From Scytonematopsis contorta HA4267-MV1 (GTDB taxonomy: Bacteria > Cyanobacteriota > Cyanobacteriia > Cyanobacteriales > Nostocaceae): 64,000 nt of DNA. Shown here piece by piece: positions 8,309 to 16,451 of the stretch. Where the stretch lies: contig JAHHIC010000045.1 in NCBI GenBank assembly GCA_019359035.1, positions 25,360 to 89,359 on the forward strand. Reading direction: 5' to 3'. The notes below the pieces were generated by a model. That model was not told the origin of the DNA, made no database searches, and saw only the letters and a program-made list of their open reading frames with translations. The first letter of the stretch is position 1. Each line of letters opens with the position of its first letter. Both the position numbers and the translations under genes were made by a program.

Positions 8309-8951
8309 AACCGTTACTCACAATGATTAATGCTGTTTATTCTAGTTATTCCTAGTCTTTATCTGGTTGTAGAAGTGAGAGTTGTTGAAGGTATTATCAA
8401 AACGCTTTACCCAGCACTACCGCTACAGATATCGAAAATTATAGTTGCCTTGTACTGTTCATATCATTTAAGGTATATCCCGTTTAAAGTTTTTTGAAGA
8501 TAATAGATACCAATCAAACTGGTACTCTTACCAGATATGTTTGTTATTGCATGACTTCAATAGTATGGCTGTGAACTATATAAAAGCAAATATTATTTTT
8601 TTTTAAACCGATAAATAAAGGTGATTGATAGCTCAACCCGTTACTACACCTACGTTTTTATACTGAACTTGCAAGTTTTAGGTTTTGGATTTTGGATTTA
8701 TTTCGTAGTTCAAAATAAAGATTTATACAAAACAAAACAGTCTAAAATCTAACAACCAAAATCTTAAATCCTTTGGTAATAATTTTGTTTTAAGCATTCT
8801 CTCTACCGGGAAATTTTTTGGAAATGCAGAAATTCAGTAAAGCTTACGACACTTAAATATTGCCGAAATCCTTGTAGAGACAGTAAAATTTACCAACTCT
8901 GCAAGGATTTTAGGTAACGTATAACTAATTATCGAGAAGGTTTGCTCAGAA
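8309..8951. other. Intergenic region, 643 bp, with hairpin and heptameric repeats
   Basis: No gene is supported. It is AT-rich and contains degenerate heptameric repeats of the GGATTTT/AAAATCT type at about 8675-8770. A strong hairpin at 8866-8910 (arms AAATCCTTG and CAAGGATTT, extended by AGAG/CTCT) lies just downstream of the minus-strand dioxygenase gene and may terminate it, although there is no T tract. Confidence 0.5.
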
Positions 8952-9299
8952 TTAAGCCGCTCTTAAAACCTCAACATTAAGCTCTAATTTTTCCCCTAAC
9001 CATAGAGAGTGCAAAGTATGGTCAGCCAAAGCATCCCCGGTATTCGGATGAACAAGAACATCTAATCCCTCACGAGAAAGCATTAACCAAGGAACAACCT
9101 CTGCAAACTGGTTTGGTAAGAAGGCAACTTGATACATCGACTTTGGGTGTGGCCCAACGGGTTCATCACGCCAACGCCCTAGTTGTACCTCAAATCTAGC
9201 GCCTAATTCTTCGCGAACGCGAGCCGCTACATCACGAGTGTGGGTATCGTAGTAGACATGAGCGTGAAAACCAGTTATTTCGATGCTATCTTCTTTCAT
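8952..9299 (-). CDS. DOPA 4,5-dioxygenase family protein
   Basis: The product is 115 residues from the ATG at 9299; a TTG at 9338 would add 13 residues. The motifs ITGFHAHVYYD, GPHPKSMYQVAF and DVLVHPNTGDALADHTLHSLWLG carry the conserved histidines of the small aromatic ring-opening dioxygenase family related to fungal and plant DOPA 4,5-dioxygenase. Family members cleave catechols using Fe(II) and oxygen, but the bacterial substrate is mostly unknown. It ends the run after the lipase-like gene on the same strand, with a 76-bp gap, so the pair may be cotranscribed. Confidence 0.8.
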   Translation of the reverse strand: MKEDSIEITGFHAHVYYDTHTRDVAARVREELGARFEVQLGRWRDEPVGPHPKSMYQVAFLPNQFAEVVPWLMLSREGLDVLVHPNTGDALADHTLHSLWLGEKLELNVEVLRAA

Positions 9300-9375
9300 C
9301 GTTTTAAAATCTAATGGGAAGTACTTATTTCCCTCCAATCAATTCTACATCGCAAAACTAAATTCAAAAAAATTT

Positions 9376-10266
9376 TTAACCAAACATATATTCATCTGGT
9401 TTTACTCTCTTTTTAAATGGCAGCACAGTTCCTCCATTCACATGTCTTTGTAGCCAGTCTTCCAAATCTAGTAACATTTCCTGATAATCGAGGTCTCTAT
9501 GAATTGCATGACGACTCTGGGGATACTCGTAACGCTCTTTGTCAGGGAAACAAATTTTTTCAAACAGTATACGACTACCTTCTGGACGCGCCACTTCATC
9601 GGCTCCACCATGTAGAATCAGGATGGGCACTTGTAAATTTGCCACATGAGATTGAATCCAAGCTTTCGTAGCTAAGTATTCAGTTCCAAGACGGGCACTA
9701 CCCCTAGAGTGCATAAGTGAGTCTTGAGTAAAAGTCTCTAGAACGTTTTGGTCACGGGTAACTCTAGAGCTAGCAATACCAACATTAACTGCAAACCTTG
9801 GCATCACTAGCGAAAGCGTACGCCCCAAAGTTAATTTTACAGGTGAGACACCAACCTGTCCCACAGGTGTAGCCATTACAATTGCACCTTGTATTGTTTT
9901 GGGATAACGTATGGCATAATCTAGTACAATCACTGCGCCAAGACTATGACCTAAGAGAAAATGCGGGTACGTTGGTTCTTTTTCCTCAATCAATCTAAGA
10001 AAAGCTTTTATATCTTCTCGAAACTCAGACCAACTATTAATATGTCCTCGCTGACCTTGTGAACGTCCATGACCGCGTAAGTCCAAACCATAGACAGCGT
10101 ATCCAATATTTACCAGATGTTCAACTACATTGTTAAACAAACCACTGTGACTTCCTAAGCCATGTACAATCCCTACAACGGCACAGGGATTTCCCTTTGG
10201 ATGCCAACTTTGATAGTACAGATTCAGTCCTCCTGTCCCTTCCAGATTTCCTTTGCGGTGTTTCAT
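9376..10266 (-). CDS. Alpha/beta hydrolase, monoacylglycerol lipase-like
   Basis: This 296-residue protein has the lysophospholipase/monoglyceride lipase pattern. The oxyanion-loop motif HGLGSHSG is near residues 35-42, LDLRGHGRSQGQRGH near 61-75, the nucleophile elbow GHSLG has Ser108, and the acid Asp lies in HGGADEVARP and the catalytic His in the C-terminal SRHAIHRD. No signal peptide is visible, so a cytosolic esterase or lipase is likely. It is divergent from the 2-oxoglutarate oxygenase, with a 26-bp dyad in the 412-bp region between them. Confidence 0.9.
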   Translation of the reverse strand: MKHRKGNLEGTGGLNLYYQSWHPKGNPCAVVGIVHGLGSHSGLFNNVVEHLVNIGYAVYGLDLRGHGRSQGQRGHINSWSEFREDIKAFLRLIEEKEPTYPHFLLGHSLGAVIVLDYAIRYPKTIQGAIVMATPVGQVGVSPVKLTLGRTLSLVMPRFAVNVGIASSRVTRDQNVLETFTQDSLMHSRGSARLGTEYLATKAWIQSHVANLQVPILILHGGADEVARPEGSRILFEKICFPDKERYEYPQSRHAIHRDLDYQEMLLDLEDWLQRHVNGGTVLPFKKRVKPDEYMFG

Positions 10267-10535
10267 TGTTAAAATTTTTGGTGGTAATTATAACTTTTGG
10301 CATAAGGATTACCCTGAATCTAGAATCAGTTATGAAAGTTACACTCATTGTTCAATCCTTTAGCCTTCGAGCTAAAGCATTTACAGATTTGTATGACAGT
10401 TATTCATAGCTTGTAATAAGGTCAGTAGACATTAAGATATTGGCAAGCAAAAGAGACCTAACTCACTGAAAAATTCAATATAGGAAGATAATTAACTATT
10501 AATTTTTCAGTCTTACAGACTTACCTTTTATTATG

Positions 10536-10561
10536 TACGATATTCCGACCAAGTTACCGTA
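10536..10561. promoter_or_regulatory. 26-bp dyad operator, site 4
   Basis: Plus-strand halves are TACGATATT and GTTACCGTA with spacer CCGACCAA. It lies in the divergent region between the lipase-like gene and the oxygenase gene, nearer the oxygenase (118 bp before its ATG). The rest of this 412-bp gap shows no other clear feature. Confidence 0.55.
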
Positions 10562-10678
10562 GAATATTTCAATCTAGAGCATCTCACAGATTTTTGCCAA
10601 AATCAAGAGGTATTCGCAAATTCTTCAAAATAATAAAATTAAAGGTATGCAATTTTTTGTAAAAGCTCAAAATAATTT

Positions 10679-11680
10679 ATGAAAAGCTTACAAGTTCCTG
10701 TGATTGATATCAGTGCTTTGGTTTCCCATAATGACGAACGCCACACAGTCGCAACTCAAATTGGACAAGCTTGTCGTGAGTGCGGCTTTTTCTATGTTGT
10801 CGGACATGGCGTAGATGAAGGTTTACAGCAACGTCTGGAAGAACTCAGTCGTCAGTTTTTCGCCCAAGATTTGCAAACTAAACTTCAAATCCGTATGGCT
10901 TTGGGGGGTAAAGCTTGGCGAGGATATTTTCCGGTTGGTGGTGAGCTGACATCTGGGAAACCCGACTTAAAGGAAGGGATTTACTTTGGTGCGGAACTGG
11001 GAGAAGAACATCCACTTGTGAAAGCTGATATTCCTATGCATGGTTCTAACCTTTTTCCATCGAATATTTCGTATTTTCGCGAGACTGTGCTGGAATATAT
11101 GGAGGCAATGACACAACTTGGACACCAATTAATGGCTGGTATTGCTCTCAGCTTAGGGTTGGAAGAGTCTTATTTTACTGACCGTTACACGTACGACCCA
11201 CTAATATTATTCCGTATTTTTAATTACCCTCCAAATCTAGCTCCCCAAGGTGGTGAAGAAAGTTGGGGTGTGGGAGAACACACCGACTATGGGGTTTTAA
11301 CGATTTTAAAACAAGATGATTTAGGGGGATTGCAAGTAAAATCAAAGTCAAGTTGGGTTGCTGCTCCCCCAGTTCCTGGTTCTTTTGTATGCAATATTGG
11401 GGATATGCTAGACCGGATGACGTCTGGGTTATATAAATCCACACCCCATCGAGTGCTGAATTTGTCGGGAAAACACCGTCTTTCTTTCCCCTTTTTCTTT
11501 GACCCCAATTTTGACGTTGAGGTGAAGCCAATTGCATTAGATGGAGTGGTGGTAAATTATGATAAGCGGGAACGTTGGGATGAAGCTAGCGTTCATGATT
11601 TCCGAGGTACGTATGGGGATTACGTTTTAGGTAAGGTGTCGAAGGTTTTTCCAGAGTTACGGAAAGCGGTATCTTCGTAA
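10679..11680 (+). CDS. 2-oxoglutarate/Fe(II)-dependent oxygenase, isopenicillin N synthase-like family
   Basis: The product is 333 residues, the normal length for the family. The N-terminal DIOX_N part runs from about 6 to 110 (VPVIDISALV, GFFYVVGHGV). The catalytic facial triad is His201 and Asp203 in GEHTDYGVLTIL and His257 in STPHRVLN, and the 2-oxoglutarate carboxylate-binding motif is Arg267-x-Ser269 in HRLSFPFFFDPN. Enzymes of this family hydroxylate or desaturate small molecules, and the substrate is not predictable. With the 26-bp dyad upstream and flavin oxygenases nearby, oxidation of an organosulfur compound, as in TauD-type reactions (a different subfamily), is an attractive inference. 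Confidence 0.9.
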   Translation: MKSLQVPVIDISALVSHNDERHTVATQIGQACRECGFFYVVGHGVDEGLQQRLEELSRQFFAQDLQTKLQIRMALGGKAWRGYFPVGGELTSGKPDLKEGIYFGAELGEEHPLVKADIPMHGSNLFPSNISYFRETVLEYMEAMTQLGHQLMAGIALSLGLEESYFTDRYTYDPLILFRIFNYPPNLAPQGGEESWGVGEHTDYGVLTILKQDDLGGLQVKSKSSWVAAPPVPGSFVCNIGDMLDRMTSGLYKSTPHRVLNLSGKHRLSFPFFFDPNFDVEVKPIALDGVVVNYDKRERWDEASVHDFRGTYGDYVLGKVSKVFPELRKAVSS

Positions 11681-11787
11681 TTATTGGCGATAAAAGAATA
11701 ACTTTTGGTTATTGGGTCAAAAAAAAATAATATTTGATTTTACTGATTAGGGAGCATAAAGTAAAAACAACAAGCAGCAAGTTGCAG

Positions 11788-11868
11788 ATGGAGCAGGGCA
11801 ATGTGGTAAGTGGGTTGACATTGCTTACACTATCCGGAATTCTTTTCGGCTTTTTAGAAGCTTATTAG
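11788..11868 (+). CDS. Possible 26-residue hydrophobic peptide
   Basis: A short frame starts MEQGNVV and continues with a single hydrophobic stretch (SGLTLLTLSGILFGFLEAY) before TAG. It could be a single-span micro-membrane protein. The ribosome-binding site is weak and I know no homologue, so this could be chance. Confidence 0.25.
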   Translation: MEQGNVVSGLTLLTLSGILFGFLEAY

Positions 11869-11891
11869 TAAAATTTTTGAGGTAAAAGTAA

Positions 11892-12044
11892 ATGTTAGAG
11901 CAAACTGTAAATACTTCGCTTCATACTGGAATAGAAATTATCGTACTACTACTATTCCTGGTCTTGTTAGAAGTAGCTAGCTTCGCAGTTCTCTCTAAAT
12001 TTCTTATGTTTGCCATTTGTTCAGATACTAAAAAACGAAATTAA
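11892..12044 (+). CDS. Possible 50-residue membrane peptide
   Basis: A 50-codon frame from the ATG at 11892 encodes a polar N-terminus, a long hydrophobic segment (IEIIVLLLFLVLLEVASFAVL) and a basic tail (DTKKRN). GAGGTAAAAG lies about 5-14 nt upstream and is a plausible ribosome-binding site. Its stop codon overlaps that of the convergent TauE/SafE gene. It follows the 26-residue frame by 23 bp, so the two could form a micro-operon. The family is unknown. Confidence 0.4.
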   Translation: MLEQTVNTSLHTGIEIIVLLLFLVLLEVASFAVLSKFLMFAICSDTKKRN

Positions 12045-12859
12045 TTGGAATGATTAGATTGTAAGGATTTGCGAAGTGTTACTAATGTAAGAAGACTCAC
12101 AACAGTAAGGTAGATACGTTGTAGCCATAAATTACTCAAAGTAAGGCTAATACGTCCACCAACAATCCCACCTATGAACATAGTAAAACCGAGAATAGCA
12201 CCTAGCTTATAATCGATAACACCCTGCATCATAAAAATTAAAGTGGCAGAGAGTGAGGAAAATATATTAATAAACTTGGTCGTAGCTATTGCTTGAACAA
12301 ATGTCATGCGAAATAGCATTACATAGGCTGCTGTCAGCAAAGTAACATAGCCACCACTAAAAAAGCCGCCATAAATACCAAGAACAAAGGTGGCTACATA
12401 ACCGAGAATTTCTGCTACTCGTGAAGGTATCGTCTCTACTGGAGCTACTCCTGCATTTCGGTTAGCAATTGACAGAACTGTAACCGTAATCATTGAAATA
12501 GAGATAATCAACGGCATTGATTTTGAGGGTATAACCAGAACAAGCAATGCTCCCAAAATGGATGCTGTTAACGTTAAAACTATCAATAATGGTAAACGCT
12601 GACGCTCAATAACTCCTTTGCCAACAAATGGTAATGTGCCACCAATACTCATTAAAGTTAGTGCCAACATATTAGTAGCAAGGGCAATACGCGGTTCAAT
12701 CCCAAACTGAAGCATTATAGGTACAGTGATTAGAGAAGTACTACCAGTAATGACGCTGATAACACTTGCTATGAAGAAAATTGCTATTAGAGTAAATAAT
12801 TGAATGGTTGTCAAGACAAATATTCCTTTTTGTTTAATCCAATTTATCGGTCGAGACAC
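12041..12859 (-). CDS. TauE/SafE family sulfite/anion exporter, copy 1
   Basis: This 272-residue protein has eight or so hydrophobic spans in the TauE/SafE (DUF81) two-repeat pattern. Repeat 1 is IASVISVITGSTSLITVPIMLQFGIEPRIALATNMLAL and repeat 2 is VLGIYGGFFSGGYVTLLTAAYVMLFRMTFVQAIATTKF. Members move sulfite, sulfoacetate or thiosulfate and related anions across the inner membrane. A Met or Val inside the hydrophobic N-terminal region could also serve as start. It shows only distant similarity to the other two TauE/SafE proteins here, so it is not a recent duplicate. Confidence 0.85.
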   Translation of the reverse strand: MSRPINWIKQKGIFVLTTIQLFTLIAIFFIASVISVITGSTSLITVPIMLQFGIEPRIALATNMLALTLMSIGGTLPFVGKGVIERQRLPLLIVLTLTASILGALLVLVIPSKSMPLIISISMITVTVLSIANRNAGVAPVETIPSRVAEILGYVATFVLGIYGGFFSGGYVTLLTAAYVMLFRMTFVQAIATTKFINIFSSLSATLIFMMQGVIDYKLGAILGFTMFIGGIVGGRISLTLSNLWLQRIYLTVVSLLTLVTLRKSLQSNHSN

Positions 12860-13194
12860 CCAAGTAAATGATGAGAATAGATTATCATAAATTATACTTT
12901 TATGTTACCTTTATTTTTTGACCTATTTTGTAAAGAGCTAATTTGTAAAGAGCTAATATTCAATTTTTGAACGAAGAAAAAGGAAGAAAATAAATATTTC
13001 CTATTTATCAAAATAATTTAAGCTAATTACCCAATTTAATTAAAGAATAATTCATTGTTTTTCTCTAAAAACGTTCTATAAAGGCGAAATGCTCACTTTT
13101 ATAGAATTTAGACCTGCTAAACTGAGAGTGTGCCTTGCTTTTGCAAAAGAGAGGAAGTTTTAGGATGAGGCAAATTACTTACCATATCCAAAAC

Positions 13195-13220
13195 TACGGT
13201 AAATCTATCGTTTTACAGTA
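13195..13220. promoter_or_regulatory. 26-bp dyad operator, site 5
   Basis: Left half TACGGTAAA and right half TTTACAGTA, extended by one base on each side to CTACGGTAAA/TTTACAGTAG. This is the most symmetric strong copy. It lies 336 bp upstream of the divergent TauE/SafE gene and about 1.5 kb before the SfnB-like gene, so the gene it serves is unclear. Confidence 0.6.
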
Positions 13221-13335
13221 GTTAACTGCCGCTAGTGAGACTATTGCATAAATTAGTAGAACATGCAAGTACTATTTTTTACTAATTAAACAACCCCTCA
13301 GTTTCAAATGGCACTAAGAAAAGCACCTCTCACAC

Positions 13336-13480
13336 CCCTTCACTAAAGTTCGGGCTGAAAGCTTAAACCCGTTAAAAACGGGTTGTAATCTAAGTATAAT
13401 AAGGGTTTTAGTCCGTTTACCCTTCGGGATAACTTCGTTAACAACGGACTTTAGCTTTTAGCCCGAACTTTAGTGAAGGG
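13336..13480. repeat. 145-bp MITE-like inverted-repeat element
   Basis: Terminal inverted repeats CCCTTCACTAAAGTTCGGGC and GCCCGAACTTTAGTGAAGGG bound an element with internal inverted segments (AACCCGTTAAAAACGGGTT and nearby). No coding capacity is seen. It lies between two copies of the 26-bp dyad. Confidence 0.85.
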
Positions 13481-13632
13481 TATCTGTGAGCATTACAAGC
13501 GTGCCATCCCCCCCAGTTCCCCACTCCCCAGCTAGGGTTTACATAGATTAAGTTTTGTTTAGATTATCAGAATACTATGCGAACTACTTGTTTTTTTACT
13601 AAAAGTGTGCAAAGCTTTGTTATAAGAAAAAC

Positions 13633-13658
13633 TACTATATCTTGATAAAGTTTTAGTA
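13633..13658. promoter_or_regulatory. 26-bp dyad operator, site 6 (AT-rich variant)
   Basis: Halves TACTATATC and GTTTTAGTA with 8-bp spacer, extended outward to AAACTACTA/TAGTAGTTT. It lacks the GG of other sites but keeps the geometry. It lies about 170 bp upstream of the Cys-rich leader ORF, so it could control the transcript that reads into the SfnB-like gene. Confidence 0.4.
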
Positions 13659-13829
13659 GTTTAAAGAAAAAGTGCTAATGTATAGTCAGCAAACGTAAGA
13701 AAAACAATAATTTAGGTTGCTTACAAGCTGCGACCACTAGCACAAGGGAAGATTATAGGTTGTATTACCGCATTGGCGTTAAAAAGACTGAGCCTCAAAA
13801 CTACTACTTGTAAGAATTGGGTGAAGGCA

Positions 13830-13922
13830 ATGCAAAAGAATTTAACTACCGATTTTGACCTAAACTTGAAAGCGATCGCACTCGGTTATCGCAGCTGCTG
13901 GGGGTTGTGTTGTTCTCAGTAA
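13830..13922 (+). CDS. Short leader ORF with Cys-rich C-terminus
   Basis: A 30-codon frame from the ATG at 13830 (GGGTGAAGG just upstream) begins MQKNLTTDFDLNLKAIALG and ends RSCWGLCCSQ, so three of its last eight codons are Cys. Upstream ORFs with terminal Cys codons are known in actinobacteria to attenuate sulfur genes in response to cysteine supply. Here it lies between a 26-bp dyad (site 6) and the SfnB-like gene about 800 bp downstream. I infer a possible cysteine-sensing leader. The long distance to the target gene and the lack of an obvious terminator directly after it are reasons for caution. Confidence 0.45.
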   Translation: MQKNLTTDFDLNLKAIALGYRSCWGLCCSQ

Positions 13923-14202
13923 AGCTTGAGGGTGCAATAGTTTGGCTGAAGACGGATACCTTATAGCTGAAACTGGCACGGAGGTGTGAGGAATGTAATT
14001 TTTCATACTTATCGCATCTCTTCTGCCCTTTTTTTAGATTGCCAAAACTTTGTTTTCCAAATCTCAGTAAAGATAAGCGGAACAGGGTAGCCACTGCCAA
14101 TCAAAGTAATTCAAAATAAAAGTAGTTAGTAATTAATTTTTAGGGGTTTAATTACAAATTACGAACTAAAAACCGCGAATTACATTGCTTGGCAGCGCCT
14201 AC

Positions 14203-14321
14203 CCTGGGAATAACAAGCTCATTTCCAGGCAGCTAACTAGACTACAAAATACAGCCATGAGGTTGTAGGTTTTCCCTCTGCAACTACTAGCGGATAGCAG
14301 TTTTAGGATATGACTGCTATC
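14203..14321 (+). promoter_or_regulatory. Structured region upstream of the SfnB-like gene
   Basis: Two strong hairpins are visible. At 14203-14229 the arms are CCTGGGAAT and ATTTCCAGG with one mismatch, and at 14293-14321 the perfect 9-bp arms are GATAGCAGT and ACTGCTATC. I could not match the region to a known SAM, SAH, cobalamin or other riboswitch consensus. It may be part of a regulated 5' untranslated region. Confidence 0.35.
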
Positions 14322-14353
14322 TATTCTCTAAAATTTATCAAGGGGTGATAATT

Positions 14354-14431
14354 ATGACGGTTTACATTAAAATTTCCGAAAAAGTCTCACTTTGCACAAA
14401 TTTAGGAGCTTCTTTGTTATTCCGTTATTGA
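14354..14431 (+). CDS. Possible 25-residue ORF with a strong ribosome-binding site
   Basis: The ATG at 14354 follows AAGGGGTG with about 6-nt spacing, one of the best Shine-Dalgarno sequences in the region. The frame encodes MTVYIKISEKVSLCTNLGA and six more residues, then TGA. It could be a second leader peptide of the SfnB-like gene or the remnant of a longer gene. I do not recognise it. Confidence 0.3.
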   Translation: MTVYIKISEKVSLCTNLGASLLFRY

Positions 14432-14728
14432 CAAATAGCTTCATAGGTATAGGCGCAAGGTAACTCCTTAATATCGTTATTCAGAGTTCTATGTCGGCAT
14501 GAGGGTGTATCTACATTTTTTGCTAAGCAAGCTAACTCACATCTTTTAGATTTGCACAAATAGATTTGCACGAATTATTTTATGGGTTAACTCATGGAAG
14601 GTATTACCCTCTATGATAAATGCTTTACTAGGTTCATTCCTAGTAAAGTTTTCCAAAAAGTTTCTCGAAAAAAATGAGAAGAGTATCTTTAGACCGGAGA
14701 TAGTCAAAAATAGATTAGGAATTTGGTA

Positions 14729-15916
14729 ATGGTGCAATTATTAGAAGTCCAAACATCTCAAGATTGGTTTTCCATCGCATCTTCTCTTTCTCAAGAACTT
14801 CGTACTAACGCAGTTGAACGTGATATCAAAGGAGGAATTCCTAATTTTGAAGTGAAAAAGCTGCGTCAAAGTGGCTTATTACCATTAGTAGTCCCTAAAG
14901 AATATGGCGGAATAGGTGCAAATTGGGTAGAGGCTCTGAACATTGTTCAAGAATTATCAAAAGCTGATGGTTCTATAGGTCAACTATATGGAAACCATCT
15001 TAATTTAACAGCCTTAGCTCATGTTTCAGGAACCGCAGAACAAAAAGTAAGATACTATCAAGAAACAGCAAAAAAAAATTTGTTCTGGGCAAATGCTATT
15101 AACACCAGAGATACTAGATTAAAACTTTCTGTAGATAAAGAAAACTTTCGTATTAATGGAATAAAAAGTTTTGGTACTGGTATTAGCATAGCTGATTTAA
15201 GAGTATTTTCAGCTTTACAACCTGGAGTTGATTTACCCATAATCTTCGCGATTCCTAAAGACAGAGAAGGATTAATTTCTAATGAAGATTGGGACAACTT
15301 TGGACAGCGTCGTACTGATAGCGGTAGTTTTACATTTAATAATGTTTTGGTAAAAAGATATGAGATTTTCGGGCCTGCCGAACCTCCAGAGAATGCATTT
15401 TCGACGTTTCTTGGCATCATTGCCCAACTCACAAAAACCTATGTTTATCTCGGAATTACTCAAGGTGCCATTGAAGCAGCAAAGGAATATACAACTACTA
15501 CCACTAAACCCTGGATTACATCAGGAGTAAATAGTGCTAGTAAAGACCCATATATTCTTTATCATTATGGTGAATTTTGGATTCAACTCCAAGCAGCAAT
15601 TAGTCTTGCAGAACAAGCCGCACAGAAAGCTCAATCCGCATGGGACAAGGGATTAGGCTTAACTTATAATGAAAGAGGTGAAGTTGCCATTGCTGTATTT
15701 GCAGCTAAAGCATTAGCAACTCGTGTCGGCTTAGATATTACTAATCGTATTTTTGAAGTAATGGGAACCCGTGCTACAGGTAACAAGTATGGCTTCGACC
15801 GTTACTGGCGAGATTTACGTACCTTTACTCTACATGACCCTGTGGATTATAAGTTGCGAGCAGTGGGTGATTGGCTACTAAATAATGAATTACCACTCAT
15901 TACTCAATACTCATAA
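14729..15916 (+). CDS. Acyl-CoA-dehydrogenase-fold oxidase, DszC/SfnB-like (organosulfur monooxygenase)
   Basis: The product is 395 residues from ATG 14729; an in-frame TTG lies two codons upstream. The fold is acyl-CoA dehydrogenase: an N-terminal helical domain (LRQSGLLPLVVPKEYGGIGANWVEALNIV), a middle beta domain (FRINGIKSFGTGISIADLRVFSA, DWDNFGQRRTDSGSFTFNNVLV) and a C-terminal helical domain ending MGTRATGNKYGFDRYWRDLRTFTLHDPVDYKLRAVGDWLL. The WRDLRTFTLHDPVDYK segment is typical of DszC/SfnB-like FMNH2-dependent monooxygenases, which oxidise thiophenes, sulfones or dimethyl sulfone derivatives during sulfur starvation. With the NtaA/DszA-like enzyme it suggests a two-step desulfurisation route. 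A strong terminator follows. Confidence 0.9.
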   Translation: MVQLLEVQTSQDWFSIASSLSQELRTNAVERDIKGGIPNFEVKKLRQSGLLPLVVPKEYGGIGANWVEALNIVQELSKADGSIGQLYGNHLNLTALAHVSGTAEQKVRYYQETAKKNLFWANAINTRDTRLKLSVDKENFRINGIKSFGTGISIADLRVFSALQPGVDLPIIFAIPKDREGLISNEDWDNFGQRRTDSGSFTFNNVLVKRYEIFGPAEPPENAFSTFLGIIAQLTKTYVYLGITQGAIEAAKEYTTTTTKPWITSGVNSASKDPYILYHYGEFWIQLQAAISLAEQAAQKAQSAWDKGLGLTYNERGEVAIAVFAAKALATRVGLDITNRIFEVMGTRATGNKYGFDRYWRDLRTFTLHDPVDYKLRAVGDWLLNNELPLITQYS

Positions 15917-15946
15917 ATAAAATTGAAAAGTTTTGCTGTTAGTCTA

Positions 15947-15984
15947 TTATGTAGAATAGAATATAATCTATTCTACATAATTTT
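15947..15984 (+). terminator. Rho-independent terminator of the SfnB-like gene
   Basis: Perfect 14-bp arms TTATGTAGAATAGA and TCTATTCTACATAA are followed by TTTT, 30 bp after the stop codon. The remaining gap up to 16,451 is AT-rich, with a small hairpin near 16,119-16,138 (GGAGTGG/CCACTCC) and a GGGCGGGCAAGGATGCCCACC dispersed repeat near 16,305. Confidence 0.8.
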
Positions 15985-16402
15985 CTCATCAAAAGAATAT
16001 TAATAATAGTTAGATAAATGTCACAATATAAAGTTTATTTAATATTTTATATTTCAATAACAAATTATAATAAATATGGTTTCAATTGAATTTCATCTCC
16101 GTTACAATCTACGGTTGGAGTGGCTAATACCCACTCCTTATCTAAAACTTATTTAAAAAGCATTTATTAAAAAATTTTAGAATTAAATCTCCTCGACAAT
16201 TATAAGGGTAGAAGTAAGTTGCTGCCCTATTTTATTGAAAATAAACACTATCAACAAATCAGATAAAACACAAATATAGCAATTCTCTTTTTATTAAATA
16301 TACAAGGGCGGGCAAGGATGCCCACCCCACAATAGTTTCGAGATAAGTGTGAGCTAGAAATATAAAGATTATTCCGATTTTGCCGCAGCTTAGGCTAAGA
16401 TA

Positions 16403-16428
16403 TACGGTAACTCGATTGATATGCCGTA
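16403..16428. promoter_or_regulatory. 26-bp dyad operator, site 7
   Basis: Halves TACGGTAAC and TATGCCGTA around TCGATTGA. This copy has both outer half sites fully intact (TACGG and CCGTA). It lies 24 bp before the start of the aminotransferase remnant that heads the CBS/cystathionine gene run. Confidence 0.65.
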
Positions 16429-16451
16429 TTATATAGTAACGGAGCATCAAG

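Noticed and set aside
13846..14100. 84-codon minus-strand frame overlapping the Cys-rich leader region
   Set aside because: It has no ribosome-binding site and no recognisable fold, and overlaps a better-supported short ORF on the plus strand. Probably chance.
13820..14350. Possible cobalamin or SAM riboswitch before the SfnB-like gene
   Set aside because: A GCCACTG-like string and hairpins are present, but the conserved cores of these riboswitches could not be aligned. Kept only as a structured region.
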